Shown: piece by piece, positions 18,616 to 27,267 of the stretch | Layout of the letters: every line of letters begins with the position of its first letter | How positions within the stretch are numbered: position 1 is the first letter of the stretch | NCBI RefSeq assembly: GCF_001667035.1 | Contig: NZ_LZIR01000041.1 | Coordinates: forward strand, 1-64,000 | Direction: 5' to 3' | Length of the DNA stretch: 64,000 nucleotides | Source: Mycobacterium sp. 852002-51057_SCH5723018 | Lineage (GTDB): Bacteria > Actinomycetota > Actinomycetes > Mycobacteriales > Mycobacteriaceae | Notes under the pieces: model-generated | Database searches by the model: none | Told to the model about the DNA's origin: nothing | The model's input: only the letters and a program-made list of their open reading frames with translations | Program-made: the position numbers and the translations under genes

Positions 18616-19597
18616 GGTACTCCTCCGCGATGCGCGCGCGATGTTCGGCCGCCCCGCCGAGCATGTGCTCGCCCGCCTTGGCCCGCTTGAGCGCGAACTG
18701 CAGGTCGTTCTCCCAGGTGAAGCCCATCGCACCGAAAAGCTGTAAGCCGTGCCGGAATACCAGCGACTGGCACTCGCCCGCCGACGCCTTGGCCATCGCG
18801 GCGGCCAGCCGGCGCCGCGGGTCGTCGGCCGCGATCGTCAAGGCGGCGAAGTAGGCCAGCGCCCGGGCGCGTTCCACCGCGACGTGCATGTCGGCAGCCT
18901 TGTGCTGAACAGCCTGGAAGGAACCGATCGGTACGCCGAATTGGTGACGGGTGCGGACATGATCGAGCACCAGGTCGAGGATCCGTTGGCAGGCACCGAC
19001 CATGGTGATCGCCATGCCCGCCAACGCGATGTGGTGCGCGCGCTCCGCGTCTACGGTGAGCCGGGCGGTGTCGGGGACCCGGACCTCGCCGAACGACAAG
19101 TCGGCCACATGAAGGACGGGATCGAACACCGCCGAGCGGCGAGCCGATACCTGGTTGGCCGCGACGACGAACACCCCGGCATCGGTCACCACCGCCAACC
19201 GGTCGACACGGTCGCCGTCGAGGACGTGGCGTGCCGTCCCGTCCAACACCCAGCCGTCGGCGTCGCGGTGTGCCCATATCCCGCCGTACACGGCGGTCCC
19301 CGACGCGTGCGGGTCGAACTGATCGCCGGCCAGGGGTGCGAACTGGCTCATCGTCGCGAGGAACGGGGTCGGATCGGTCGCTCGTCCCAACTCCTCGAAC
19401 ACGATCGCCAGCTCCACCGCGCTGGCCGGATCGTTGAGCTCGGTCCAACCCTGGTCCAGATAGGACTTCCACAACGGGCTCGGGTCGACGCCATCCTCGG
19501 CCACGCTGCGAACGAGCGAGGGCGGGCACTGCTTGCCGACCACGTCGCGCACGGTCTTCTGCCACAGTCGCTGATCAGCGTCGAACTCCAACAGCAT
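18599..19597 (-). CDS. Acyl-CoA dehydrogenase, short subunit
   Basis: This 332-residue acyl-CoA dehydrogenase-like protein is shorter than the usual 380-400 residues. It has RTRHQFGVPIGSFQAVQH and LQLFGAMGFTWENDLQ. It is translated just ahead of, and overlapping, the long subunit. The pair probably forms an alpha2beta2 enzyme in which FAD sites form at the interface, as known for FadE26-27 and FadE28-29 of mycobacterial cholesterol breakdown. A perfect GAGAAT-box lies 32 bp upstream. Confidence 0.9.
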   Translation of the reverse strand: MLLEFDADQRLWQKTVRDVVGKQCPPSLVRSVAEDGVDPSPLWKSYLDQGWTELNDPASAVELAIVFEELGRATDPTPFLATMSQFAPLAGDQFDPHASGTAVYGGIWAHRDADGWVLDGTARHVLDGDRVDRLAVVTDAGVFVVAANQVSARRSAVFDPVLHVADLSFGEVRVPDTARLTVDAERAHHIALAGMAITMVGACQRILDLVLDHVRTRHQFGVPIGSFQAVQHKAADMHVAVERARALAYFAALTIAADDPRRRLAAAMAKASAGECQSLVFRHGLQLFGAMGFTWENDLQFALKRAKAGEHMLGGAAEHRARIAEEYRAADF

Positions 19598-19628
19598 GAA
19601 GGCCGCCTCCTGTCGTCACCGCCAGAGC

Positions 19629-19643
19629 GAGAATAACATTCTC
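19629..19643. promoter_or_regulatory. Perfect GAGAAT-box before the acyl-CoA dehydrogenase pair
   Basis: GAGAAT-AAC-ATTCTC is a perfect six-base-arm inverted repeat with a 3-bp spacer, 32 bp upstream of the minus-strand start at 19597. It is identical in both arms to the boxes at 44289 and 51700. Confidence 0.7.
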
Positions 19644-19824
19644 TCTCACGGAAGTAATAATCTCGGAAATCGGTTATGAGGTGCAAGTAAGGCGCGGACG
19701 CTGCTTGCTTAGATGCCGAGATTGACGCGAGCGTGTTGCGCAGTCGCACTTCTTCGCGCCGACGTGGATCTCGACGAAGAGTCGCCGCCGCACAACGGTG
19801 CTCCCGAACCAATGACTCACGCCG

Positions 19825-20475
19825 CTAGATTCTGGCCGCCAGGTTGTCGGCCGGCTGGTTCCACCTGTCGAGGTTGGCGAATTCGGCCAGTGGACGACGG
19901 CGCAGCGGCCCGTGCCTGCCCTTGGGCCATCCCACCACGATGTGGCCGGCGATCATCCAGTCGTCGGGCACGCCAACGGCGTCACGCAGCAGCCGCTCGC
20001 CCCCGTACGAGGCCCAGCTGGTCATGCACGCCCCGAGACCCTGGGCGCGCGCGGCCAGCAGAAAATTCTGCATGGCCGGAAAGATCGACCCGCCGAGCAG
20101 CAGTTCGGACGCGGTCGGGTAGTGCTGCTGGGCGAACAGCACCGAGGTGAATTCACCTGCCCGGTCGTGCAATTCGTAGGTCGCGCGGTAGGTGCGGGCA
20201 CGGCGGCTGGTGTCGTCGTCGGCGGGTCGGCTCATTCCGTACACCGGCTCAATCACTTCCAAGGCGTGCGCGGCCGCCTCGGCCACGACGGCCCGCTGCT
20301 CGGGCGATCGCAACACGACGAACCTCCATCCCTGCGCGTTCGCGCCCGACGGGGCCCACCTGGCCGCTTCCAGACACCGCGCCAGCGTGGCGTCGTCGAC
20401 CGGCTCGTCTGTGAACCGACGGATCGTCCGGGCGGTCGACATGACTTCCCAGACGTCGCTACTTGCTCCAGTCAC
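19825..20475 (-). CDS. Nitroreductase family protein
   Basis: This 216-residue FMN-dependent nitroreductase-fold protein begins with the RTIRRFTDEPVDDATLARCLEAA pattern and has ARWAPSGANAQGWRFVVL for FMN binding. The LLAARAQGLGACMT segment is typical of the family. The start is GTG after AAGGAG. It probably reduces or dehydrogenates a small substrate with NAD(P)H and FMN; the substrate is unknown. It is convergent with nothing nearby and runs alone. Confidence 0.88.
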   Translation of the reverse strand: MTGASSDVWEVMSTARTIRRFTDEPVDDATLARCLEAARWAPSGANAQGWRFVVLRSPEQRAVVAEAAAHALEVIEPVYGMSRPADDDTSRRARTYRATYELHDRAGEFTSVLFAQQHYPTASELLLGGSIFPAMQNFLLAARAQGLGACMTSWASYGGERLLRDAVGVPDDWMIAGHIVVGWPKGRHGPLRRRPLAEFANLDRWNQPADNLAARI

Positions 20476-20586
20476 GACTGCTCCTTCCGGCTAGACCAAC
20501 GTCATATCAGGACGCGCCCGATTGCGGGTCGACCGCTCTGGTTGGGTGTAGATCGGCGTCAACCCCGGTCGAAAAGGAGAAGACCA

Positions 20587-20967
20587 TTGGATCGCGAAAC
20601 ATACCAACGAGGACTCGAAATCCGCTCGGCGGTGCTGGGCGAGGAATACGTCAATCAAGCCCTGGCCAACGCGAACGACTTCACCAAGCCGTTGCAGGAT
20701 CTCGTTACCGAGTACTGCTGGGGAGCGGTGTGGGGCCGCGACGGGTTGCCGCTCAAAACCCGCAGCATGCTCAACCTGGCGATGATCTCGGTCCTCAACC
20801 GGCCCAACGAATTGCGCACCCACGTCAAGGCGGCACTGACCAACGGTGTCAGCCGCGACGAGATCCGCGAGATTTTCCTGCAGGTGGCCATCTATGCGGG
20901 CGTGCCCGCCGCGGTCGATAGCTTTCGTATCGCCGGGGAGGCGTTCGCGGAAGTGGACCCAACCTAG
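20587..20967 (+). CDS. Carboxymuconolactone decarboxylase family protein
   Basis: This 126-residue CMD/AhpD-like protein has GLPLKTRSMLNLAMISVLNR, the helix pair around NGVSRDEIREIFLQVAIYAGVPAAVDSFR, and the typical length for gamma-carboxymuconolactone decarboxylase. The TTG at 20587 follows GGAGAAG. It shares one base with the next dehydrogenase gene (TAGTG). It lacks the CxxC pair of AhpD peroxidase homologues, so a decarboxylase or lactone-handling role is more likely than redox. Confidence 0.88.
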   Translation: MDRETYQRGLEIRSAVLGEEYVNQALANANDFTKPLQDLVTEYCWGAVWGRDGLPLKTRSMLNLAMISVLNRPNELRTHVKAALTNGVSRDEIREIFLQVAIYAGVPAAVDSFRIAGEAFAEVDPT

Positions 20968-21881
20968 TGGCCGTGATGGAGATCGGATTCATCGGGTTGG
21001 GAAACATGGGCTTTCCCATGGCAACTCGCCTCCTTGAGCAACGCAACGCTGTCATCGCCTTTGACACGAACGACGCGGCGCTCGATCGCATCGTGACCCT
21101 CGGGGCACGCGCCGCGTCGTCGCCGAAGGACGTCGCCGATCACGCCGAAACGGTGCTGGCAAGCCTGCCGTCGCCCGCCGCATCGCTCGAGGTGGCAACC
21201 GGTGCCGGTGGGGTGGTCGACGGCGCGCGGGTGCGGCGCTATATCGACCTGTCGACCGTCGGAAGCCGGACCGCAACCCGAATTCACGACCTGCTGAGCC
21301 AACGTGGCATCGCGGCGATCGACAGCCCGGTCAGTGGTGGGGTCAGCGGAGCCCAGAATGGGTCGCTCGCGCTCATGGTGTCCGGCCCGCGGGCCGAATT
21401 CGACAGCGTCGCAAGCGTGTTGGAGGCGCTGGGCAGACCCTTCTACATCGGCGAGAAGCCGGGCGCGGCGCAGACCATGAAGCTTGCCAACAACATGCTG
21501 GCGGCCAACGTCTTGGTCGCCACCGCCGAAGTCGTCGTGATGGGCGTCAAGGCCGGCCTCGACCCGAGCGTGATGGTCGACGTGCTCAACGCGGGGTCCG
21601 GCGGGACAAGCGCAAGCCGCGACAAGTTTCCCCGCGCGATCCTGCCACGCACCTTCGATTACGGGTTCGCCACCGGGCTGATGGTCAAGGATGTGCGGCT
21701 GTATCTCGACGAGGCGAAGGGACTGGGCGTGCCGGCCGAGGTCGCCGAGACGATCGGTCGGCTCTGGGAGGCGACGGCTCGCGAGGAAGGGCCCGATTCG
21801 GATTTCACGACGGTGATCAAACCGCTCGAGAAGGCGGCCGGTGTGACCGTGGGTCAGGCGGGCCTGCCACCGTCAGGCTAG
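20967..21881 (+). CDS. 3-hydroxyisobutyrate dehydrogenase-like oxidoreductase
   Basis: This 304-residue beta-hydroxyacid dehydrogenase has GFIGLGNMG for NAD(P) binding, the substrate motif DSPVSGGVSG, and the catalytic Lys in MKLANNML (about Lys172). It oxidises a beta-hydroxy acid or reduces a semialdehyde. It is coupled to the CMD-like gene by a one-base overlap. Two further members of the family occur in tandem at 33034-34669. Confidence 0.9.
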   Translation: MAVMEIGFIGLGNMGFPMATRLLEQRNAVIAFDTNDAALDRIVTLGARAASSPKDVADHAETVLASLPSPAASLEVATGAGGVVDGARVRRYIDLSTVGSRTATRIHDLLSQRGIAAIDSPVSGGVSGAQNGSLALMVSGPRAEFDSVASVLEALGRPFYIGEKPGAAQTMKLANNMLAANVLVATAEVVVMGVKAGLDPSVMVDVLNAGSGGTSASRDKFPRAILPRTFDYGFATGLMVKDVRLYLDEAKGLGVPAEVAETIGRLWEATAREEGPDSDFTTVIKPLEKAAGVTVGQAGLPPSG

Positions 21882-22029
21882 TTGTCCTGACCGCAGAGAT
21901 TGGCTCGCCGCCACTGCTCTGAACGATTCGGCTCGTGAATCACATTGGTAATCCGTGATTTTGGACATCCCAGCCTTGCCCGTGGGCGCGCGACGACGAG
22001 GCGAACTCAACGCTTGGTGCTTAGGTGAC

Positions 22030-22716
22030 TCACAGTTGAGGTGTCTCGCGGTGGAGCTTCCCCCGCGCGCCCCGCGGCTGCGGAGGTGGCCAGCCGAAAA
22101 GCCACGCGGCCACGAGGAAGCACAAGGCGCCGAAGAACGTACCGATGTTGGCCCACGCGAGACTGACATCGGCTCCCGAGCGCAACACCAGTGCGCCCGC
22201 GGCCGAGGCGAGAAACAGGACGGATCCAGCAAAGTTGAGGAAAGCGATGCGCTGCGACGCGTTCGCAACGTGGGAATGCCGCCGGGCCCGGACCTCGGGA
22301 ACGATCGCGATAGCCGAGGAGACCAGGAACGCGACAGAACCGACAATGTCCGGCACCCACACCTCGACGTCTACCAGCTCTGGGCGCGCGCCGATGCTCA
22401 CCGCGGCGTCCATCGTGTTGACGTTGAACAACACCGTCCCCACCAACTGGATAGCCGCGGCCAGCCAGTCGGTAGTGCGAGCACGCAACGGGAGCGAGCG
22501 CCGCTCGGCGTCGGGCAGCTCTCGGCGAGCGAGGACGAGCTGAAGGGTCGCGGCGGCTGTGAAGAACACCGCCCCGATCGCGTATGTCACCGCCGAGAGC
22601 AGCGGTGGCGACGCGGGTAGCAGCGAGAGGAGGACACCGAGCGCAAACAGTGCCGCGCCGACCACGAACAGGAGACCAGTCCAGCGCACCATGGACGCGT
22701 GCACTGCCCTCAGCAC
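22030..22716 (-). CDS. Polytopic membrane protein of unknown function
   Basis: This protein of about 228 residues has about six hydrophobic segments and a polar C-terminus rich in Pro/Arg. It vaguely resembles YrhK-like predicted membrane proteins (WVPDIVGSVAFLVSSAIAIVPE), but I would not assign a function. The start may be the GTG at 22716 or the ATG eight codons later. It stands alone between unrelated genes. Confidence 0.7.
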   Translation of the reverse strand: MLRAVHASMVRWTGLLFVVGAALFALGVLLSLLPASPPLLSAVTYAIGAVFFTAAATLQLVLARRELPDAERRSLPLRARTTDWLAAAIQLVGTVLFNVNTMDAAVSIGARPELVDVEVWVPDIVGSVAFLVSSAIAIVPEVRARRHSHVANASQRIAFLNFAGSVLFLASAAGALVLRSGADVSLAWANIGTFFGALCFLVAAWLFGWPPPQPRGARGKLHRETPQL

Positions 22717-23170
22717 GTACGGGCCATCGGGTGAGACAAAGAGCTACGACATTTTGACATCGATTCGCGCGTCTTCCTCATGGGCGTGGCGTCCCGATGG
22801 GTGCAAACCGCTCAGTCAGCGGTCGTGTTGCTGATCCGCGATCGGACTCGGCGCCAAGCACACATGGACAAAGCTGAACATGGCCCCAATCCGGCGATCA
22901 CGCGTCGAATCGTACTGCCTATGCGGGAGGTCCGGTTCGCGAGTTGTCGCCGGCGCGGTCGGGTCCATCAGCAATAGCGGAGAATGCTATTATCCTTTAT
23001 CAAGAACGATACTTACCTCAGCGACGGCAATACCGATAGCTACCAGCGCCGATGACTAACCGAAACGCTTACCGGAAATCCATTGATTGACGATCCAGAA
23101 GAATGTTAGCTTATCTATCATATGGCCCAACCGGGCTCACTTTGGCTGACGGCGCCGAAGGACGGCTCTC
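22717..23170. other. 454-bp divergent intergenic region
   Basis: I see no credible gene here; short open frames have no family features. The right half is markedly AT-richer than its surroundings and carries a near-perfect GAGAAT-box at 22980. It is probably the promoter region for the amidohydrolase cluster that starts at 23171. Confidence 0.5.
22980..22994. promoter_or_regulatory. GAGAAT-box (14/15 match) before the amidohydrolase cluster
   Basis: GAGAAT-GCT-ATTATC has one mismatch to the recurring palindrome. It lies 177 bp upstream of the amidohydrolase start, in an AT-rich stretch. Confidence 0.5.
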
Positions 23171-24262
23171 GTGATCGAACACGCTGACGGAACGCGCACA
23201 CCGGTGATCGACGCCAGCGTGCACATCTTCTTCCCGTCGAACAAGGACCTGCGCTCGTTTTTGCGCGAGCCGTTCAAGAGCCGCGGTTTCCCCGACTACG
23301 AGATGGACTGGTACGGCGCACCGGGCGGCGAGTACGTGCCGAACATCGAGGGACCCGACCGCCAGTACCCGGGTTCGGATCCGGATTTCGTTGGCCATGA
23401 ATTGTTTTCGAAGCGCGGGGTGGATGTGGCCGTGCTGCACCCAATGGGGCGCGGCATCATGCCGGACCGGCACCTGGGCACGGCGCTACATGCCGCGCAC
23501 AACGAGATGATGGTGTCGCGCTGGCTGGACTCGGCGGAATTCGGCGAGCGGTTCCGCGGGACGATTCGGGTCAACCCCGACGACATCGCCGGCGCACTGA
23601 GGGAAATCGAGAAGTGGCGTGGCCACTCGCGAGTGGTCCAGATCGGTGTGCCGCTGCAATCCCGCGAGCTCTACGGCAAACCGCAGTTCTGGCCGCTCTG
23701 GGAAGCCGCCGCCGATGCCAATCTTCCGGTCGCTGTGCACATTGAAACCGGCGAGGGCATCGGCTTTCCCCCGACGCCGTCCGGGCACACGCTCACCTAC
23801 GAGCAATACGTCAGCTTCATGGCGCTCAACTACCTCTATCACCTGATGAACATGATCGCCGAGGGCGTGTTCGAGCGCTTTGCGAACCTAAAGTTCGTCT
23901 GGGCCGACGGCGCGGCGGATTTCCTCACGCCGTTCATGTGGCGGATGGACACGTTCGGCCGGCCACACCTGGAACAGACGCCCTGGGCGCCGCGCATCCC
24001 CAGTGCCTACCTACCCGGCCACGTGCACTTCGTGCAGGGCAGCCTCGACGGTCCGCCCGACGCGGAATTCGCCGGCGAGTGGTTCGGCTTCACCGGCAAG
24101 GAAGACATGGTCATGTTCGGCTCCAGCTATCCGCACTGGCAATGCAATGACGTGCGCCGGCTGCCGACAGCGCTATCCGCCGAACAGCGCGAAAAGCTGT
24201 GCTGGCGCAACGCGGCCAACCTGTACGGGATCGACGTTTCGGTCGACCTCGCAGCGGGATAG
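23171..24262 (+). CDS. Amidohydrolase-2 family metal-dependent hydrolase
   Basis: This 363-residue TIM-barrel hydrolase of the Amidohydro_2 family has the N-terminal metal motif VIDASVH, a mid-barrel His in VAVHIETG, and a late Asp/Ser region (FGSSYPHWQC). Members decarboxylate or hydrolyse cyclic acids. The final-motif position usually reads SDYPH but here is SSYPH, so the acidic metal ligand is replaced by Ser. The start is GTG. It is followed 37 bp later by a paralogue and probably forms an operon with the next three genes. Confidence 0.88.
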   Translation: MIEHADGTRTPVIDASVHIFFPSNKDLRSFLREPFKSRGFPDYEMDWYGAPGGEYVPNIEGPDRQYPGSDPDFVGHELFSKRGVDVAVLHPMGRGIMPDRHLGTALHAAHNEMMVSRWLDSAEFGERFRGTIRVNPDDIAGALREIEKWRGHSRVVQIGVPLQSRELYGKPQFWPLWEAAADANLPVAVHIETGEGIGFPPTPSGHTLTYEQYVSFMALNYLYHLMNMIAEGVFERFANLKFVWADGAADFLTPFMWRMDTFGRPHLEQTPWAPRIPSAYLPGHVHFVQGSLDGPPDAEFAGEWFGFTGKEDMVMFGSSYPHWQCNDVRRLPTALSAEQREKLCWRNAANLYGIDVSVDLAAG

Positions 24263-24299
24263 TCGCAGAATGTGAAATAGGAAGACTGAGGAGTGCGAA

Positions 24300-25445
24300 A
24301 TGACACTGACACACATGCACGAGCGGGTTCCTGCCGCCGAGCGCATAGCCGTCCGGTGCGTCGACTCGGATGTCCACCCGGTGCCCAAACGCGGCGAGAT
24401 CACCCCGTACATCCCCGAGCCGTGGCGCAGCAACTTCTTCCTCGAACACAGGGTGGGCGAGCTGATCTACTACGACGCTCCCGATTACGCGCACGCCTTC
24501 GCGATGCGCACGGACACCTTCCCACCGGACGGCGAGTTTCCCGGGAGCGATCCCGACATGGCGTTCCGTCAGCTGATCATGGAAGCCGGCTCCGACATCG
24601 CGATCCTGGAGCCCGCCGGCCGCACGCCCCGCTTGCCGGAGGCTCACCAGGCGTTCTCGAGCGCACTCAACGACTGGCAGGCAAACCACTGGCTCGACAG
24701 CCACAACAACTGGCATGAGCGGTGGCGGGGTTCGATCTGCGTAGCGATCGAGGATCCTGATGGCGCGGTCCGCCAGATCGAGAAGTGGGCCGGGCATCCG
24801 TACATGGCGCAGATCCTGATCAAGGCGGAGCCGCGACCGTCCTGGGGTCACCCGAAATACGACCCCATCTGGGAGGCCGCCACCAAGCACGACATCACGG
24901 TGAGCTGTCACCTGTCGCGCAGCAATTACGAGCTGCTACCGACCCCGCCCGTTGGATTCCCCAGCTACAACCACGATTTCATGGTGACCTACTCGCTGCT
25001 GGCCGCAAATCAGGTGATGAGCCTGGTTTTCGACGGCGTCTTCGACCGGTTCCCGACGCTGCGGGTCGTCTTCGTCGAGCACGCGTTCTCGTGGATCCTG
25101 CCGCTGATGTGGCGCATGGACGCGATCTACGAAGCGCGCAAGTCGCGGATGCCAATCACGCGCAAGCCATCGGAGTACGTCAAGGAGCACATCAAGTTCA
25201 CCACCCAACCGCTGGACTATCCGGAAGACAAGACGGAGTTGACCCGCGCCTTGGAGTGGATGGAGTGCGACAAAATCCTGCTGTTCTCCTCGGACTACCC
25301 GCATTGGACGTTCGACGACCCGCGCTGGCTGGTGAAGCACCTGCCGAAGGCGGCCCGGGACGCGGTGATGTACAAGAACGGGATCGCGACATACCACCTC
25401 CCGGAGACCGTGCCGGTCCTCGAGGGCCAGACCCGGGTGTTTTGA
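24300..25445 (+). CDS. Amidohydrolase-2 family metal-dependent hydrolase
   Basis: This 381-residue Amidohydro_2 protein has the N-terminal VDSDVHP motif, a barrel His in VSCHLSRS, FVEHAFSWILPLMWRMD, and the usual SDYPHWTFDDP acidic site. It has a GAGGAG ribosome-binding site. It is related to the preceding gene but keeps the Asp that the first copy has lost, so the two may form a mixed complex or work on successive intermediates. It is followed within two bases by a Rieske ferredoxin gene. Confidence 0.9.
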   Translation: MTLTHMHERVPAAERIAVRCVDSDVHPVPKRGEITPYIPEPWRSNFFLEHRVGELIYYDAPDYAHAFAMRTDTFPPDGEFPGSDPDMAFRQLIMEAGSDIAILEPAGRTPRLPEAHQAFSSALNDWQANHWLDSHNNWHERWRGSICVAIEDPDGAVRQIEKWAGHPYMAQILIKAEPRPSWGHPKYDPIWEAATKHDITVSCHLSRSNYELLPTPPVGFPSYNHDFMVTYSLLAANQVMSLVFDGVFDRFPTLRVVFVEHAFSWILPLMWRMDAIYEARKSRMPITRKPSEYVKEHIKFTTQPLDYPEDKTELTRALEWMECDKILLFSSDYPHWTFDDPRWLVKHLPKAARDAVMYKNGIATYHLPETVPVLEGQTRVF

Positions 25446-25446
25446 G

Positions 25447-25860
25447 TTGGCGTCTGAACAAGAAGGGGCAACCACCAGGCGGCCCCAGCCCCGCCTCGCT
25501 CAGGGCCGCGAGCATGTCGTGGCGACAGTGGACGAAATCCCTGCGGGCAGCCACAAATTGGTGCCGATAGGGCGGCACGGCGTCGGTGTCTACAACGTCA
25601 ACGGGACGTTCTATGCCATCGCGAATTATTGCCCGCACCAAGGCGGTCCGCTGTGCTCAGGGCGCGTCCGCGGGCGCACCATCGTCGACGAGACCGCCGC
25701 CGGCGACGCGGTGATGGTGCGGGACCTGGAGTACATCTACTGCCCCTGGCATCAATGGGGCTTCGAGCTTGCGACCGGCACGACCGCGGTCAAGCCGGAG
25801 TGGAGCATTCGCACGTATCCGGTGCGAGTCGTGGGCAATGACGTTCTGGTGATGGCGTGA
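25447..25860 (+). CDS. Rieske-type [2Fe-2S] ferredoxin-like protein
   Basis: This 137-residue single-domain Rieske protein has cluster ligands CPH (Cys62, His64) and CPWH (Cys99, His102). The spacing of about 34 residues between the pairs is longer than the usual 15-20 of ring-hydroxylase ferredoxins, because of an insert with GRTIVDETAAGD. It starts at a TTG one base after the upstream stop. It likely carries electrons to an oxygenase, but none lies beside it; the nearest Rieske oxygenase is at 44898. Confidence 0.9.
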   Translation: MASEQEGATTRRPQPRLAQGREHVVATVDEIPAGSHKLVPIGRHGVGVYNVNGTFYAIANYCPHQGGPLCSGRVRGRTIVDETAAGDAVMVRDLEYIYCPWHQWGFELATGTTAVKPEWSIRTYPVRVVGNDVLVMA

Positions 25861-25876
25861 CGCGACGGGAGCATGT

Positions 25877-26743
25877 GTGTCGACTATCGAGGTGAATGGC
25901 GGAAACGTTGTCTACGAAATCCTCGGTGACACAGGCGATCTCATTGCCCTGACACCGGGCGGCCGGTTCAGCAAGGAAATCAACGGCCTGCGCCCGCTGG
26001 CCGAGGCACTGGCGGCCGGCGGCTATCGGGTGCTGCTGTGGGACCGGCCCAATTGCGGCGCCTCCGATGTGCAGTTCTACGGTCAAAGCGAGTCGCATAT
26101 GCGCGCCGAGACGCTGCACAAGCTGGTGACAGGGCTGGGCTTCGAGCGCTGCATCCTCGCCGGAGGATCCGGCGGTGCACGGGATTCCATGCTGACCACG
26201 ATGCTCTATCCCGAGATGGTCACCAAACTCGTGGTGTGGAACATCGTCGGCGGCATCTACGGCACGTTCGTGCTGGGCTCTTTCTACATCGTCCCAAGCA
26301 TTCTCGCGGTGCGAGGTACCGGAATGGACGGCGTAGTGAAGGTGCAGGAATGGCGCGAGCGCATCGAGGAAAACCCCGCCAACAAGCAGCGGTTTCTCGA
26401 CTTCGACAAGGACGAGTTTCTCAAGGTCATGCTGCGCTGGCTCAACGCGTTCGTTTCCAAGCCGGGACAGACGATCCCGGGCGTCGAAGACGAAATGTTC
26501 GACCGTATAAAGGTCCCCACGCTGATCATTCGTGGCGGCGAGAACGACATGGATCACCCCAAACGGACGTCGCTGGAAGTGAGCTGCCTGATCAAGGAGT
26601 CGAAGCTCATCGATCCGCCCTGGCCGGAGGACGCCTGGGAACGCGCCTCCGAAGACCGCGCGGCGGGCCGGGTGCAGCACTTCAACATGTTCGACACGTG
26701 GGTGCTCGCCGGGCCTCCGATCCTCGAATTCTTGGACTCCTGA
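25877..26743 (+). CDS. Alpha/beta-fold hydrolase
   Basis: This 288-residue hydrolase has LLWDRPNCGASD before the nucleophile elbow AGGSGGARD (Ser at about 98). A late acid region, LIIRGGENDMDHP, is also visible. The expected C-terminal catalytic His is not obvious. The start is GTG. It is the last gene of a four-gene unit with two amidohydrolases and a Rieske protein and would cleave an ester, lactone or C-C bond. It ends 14 bp from a convergent gene. Confidence 0.87.
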   Translation: MSTIEVNGGNVVYEILGDTGDLIALTPGGRFSKEINGLRPLAEALAAGGYRVLLWDRPNCGASDVQFYGQSESHMRAETLHKLVTGLGFERCILAGGSGGARDSMLTTMLYPEMVTKLVVWNIVGGIYGTFVLGSFYIVPSILAVRGTGMDGVVKVQEWRERIEENPANKQRFLDFDKDEFLKVMLRWLNAFVSKPGQTIPGVEDEMFDRIKVPTLIIRGGENDMDHPKRTSLEVSCLIKESKLIDPPWPEDAWERASEDRAAGRVQHFNMFDTWVLAGPPILEFLDS

Positions 26744-26757
26744 TGTCCCCGTTGCGT

Positions 26758-27231
26758 TTACCCGATGCGAATGTGAACCTCACAGTTCAGCGAGGCCTCG
26801 AGGGCCGTGTGGATCCGGCTTTCCGGGATCCGCTCGAGGTCGGCTTCGCGCAGGGTCACGTGGATGATGTCGTAGCCGTCGTCGCCGGGCGTCCGGACGA
26901 TCTCGCCGGTGAGTCCGAAGCCGGCCAGCACGCCGTGCGCGTCGTCGTCGGTTCCCCGGCTGACAAAGGTCACCACGCCGGCCGCCGGCGCGGTGCCAAA
27001 TGCCTTGGCGCACAGGGCCAGTCCGGTCTGCTTGACCGCGTCGGCCTCGTCCCCTGCGATCAGGAGCTCCACCTCGCGGCGATCAGGCGGCATGCCCGCA
27101 ACATTGTTTTCCACCACATCCGCACCCAGCTCACGGGCAAGCAGAAGGAGCGCGGTCATGCCCTGGCCTAGCTGCGCGGCGGTGAGCACACCGGACGGGT
27201 CGACGTTGACGCGCACGACGGCGGTTCGCAT
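26758..27231 (-). CDS. Conserved hypothetical protein
   Basis: This 157-residue protein starts at the ATG at 27231 (MRTAVVRVNVDPSG). It has an alternating alpha/beta pattern and no recognised motif. The open frame continues 123 codons upstream only as the shadow of the divergent NuoF-like gene. It is divergently arranged, 36 bp from that gene's start, so the two may share a promoter region. Its N-terminal segment (NVDPSGVLTAAQLGQGMTALLLLARELGADVV) looks like a ligand-binding domain, but I cannot name one. Confidence 0.65.
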   Translation of the reverse strand: MRTAVVRVNVDPSGVLTAAQLGQGMTALLLLARELGADVVENNVAGMPPDRREVELLIAGDEADAVKQTGLALCAKAFGTAPAAGVVTFVSRGTDDDAHGVLAGFGLTGEIVRTPGDDGYDIIHVTLREADLERIPESRIHTALEASLNCEVHIRIG

Positions 27232-27267
27232 GTGCGCAAGCCTAACTGCGACGATGGAGAGCAGCTG

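Noticed and set aside
21938..21960. AATCAC / GTGATT inverted repeat after the hydroxyacid dehydrogenase
   Set aside because: The arms are six bases with an 11-base spacer and no T-run. Such short repeats are expected by chance, so I did not call a terminator.
22717..23170. Possible small genes in the AT-rich gap
   Set aside because: Short frames here have no ribosome-binding site plus family signal, and the region is better explained as a promoter with a GAGAAT-like box.
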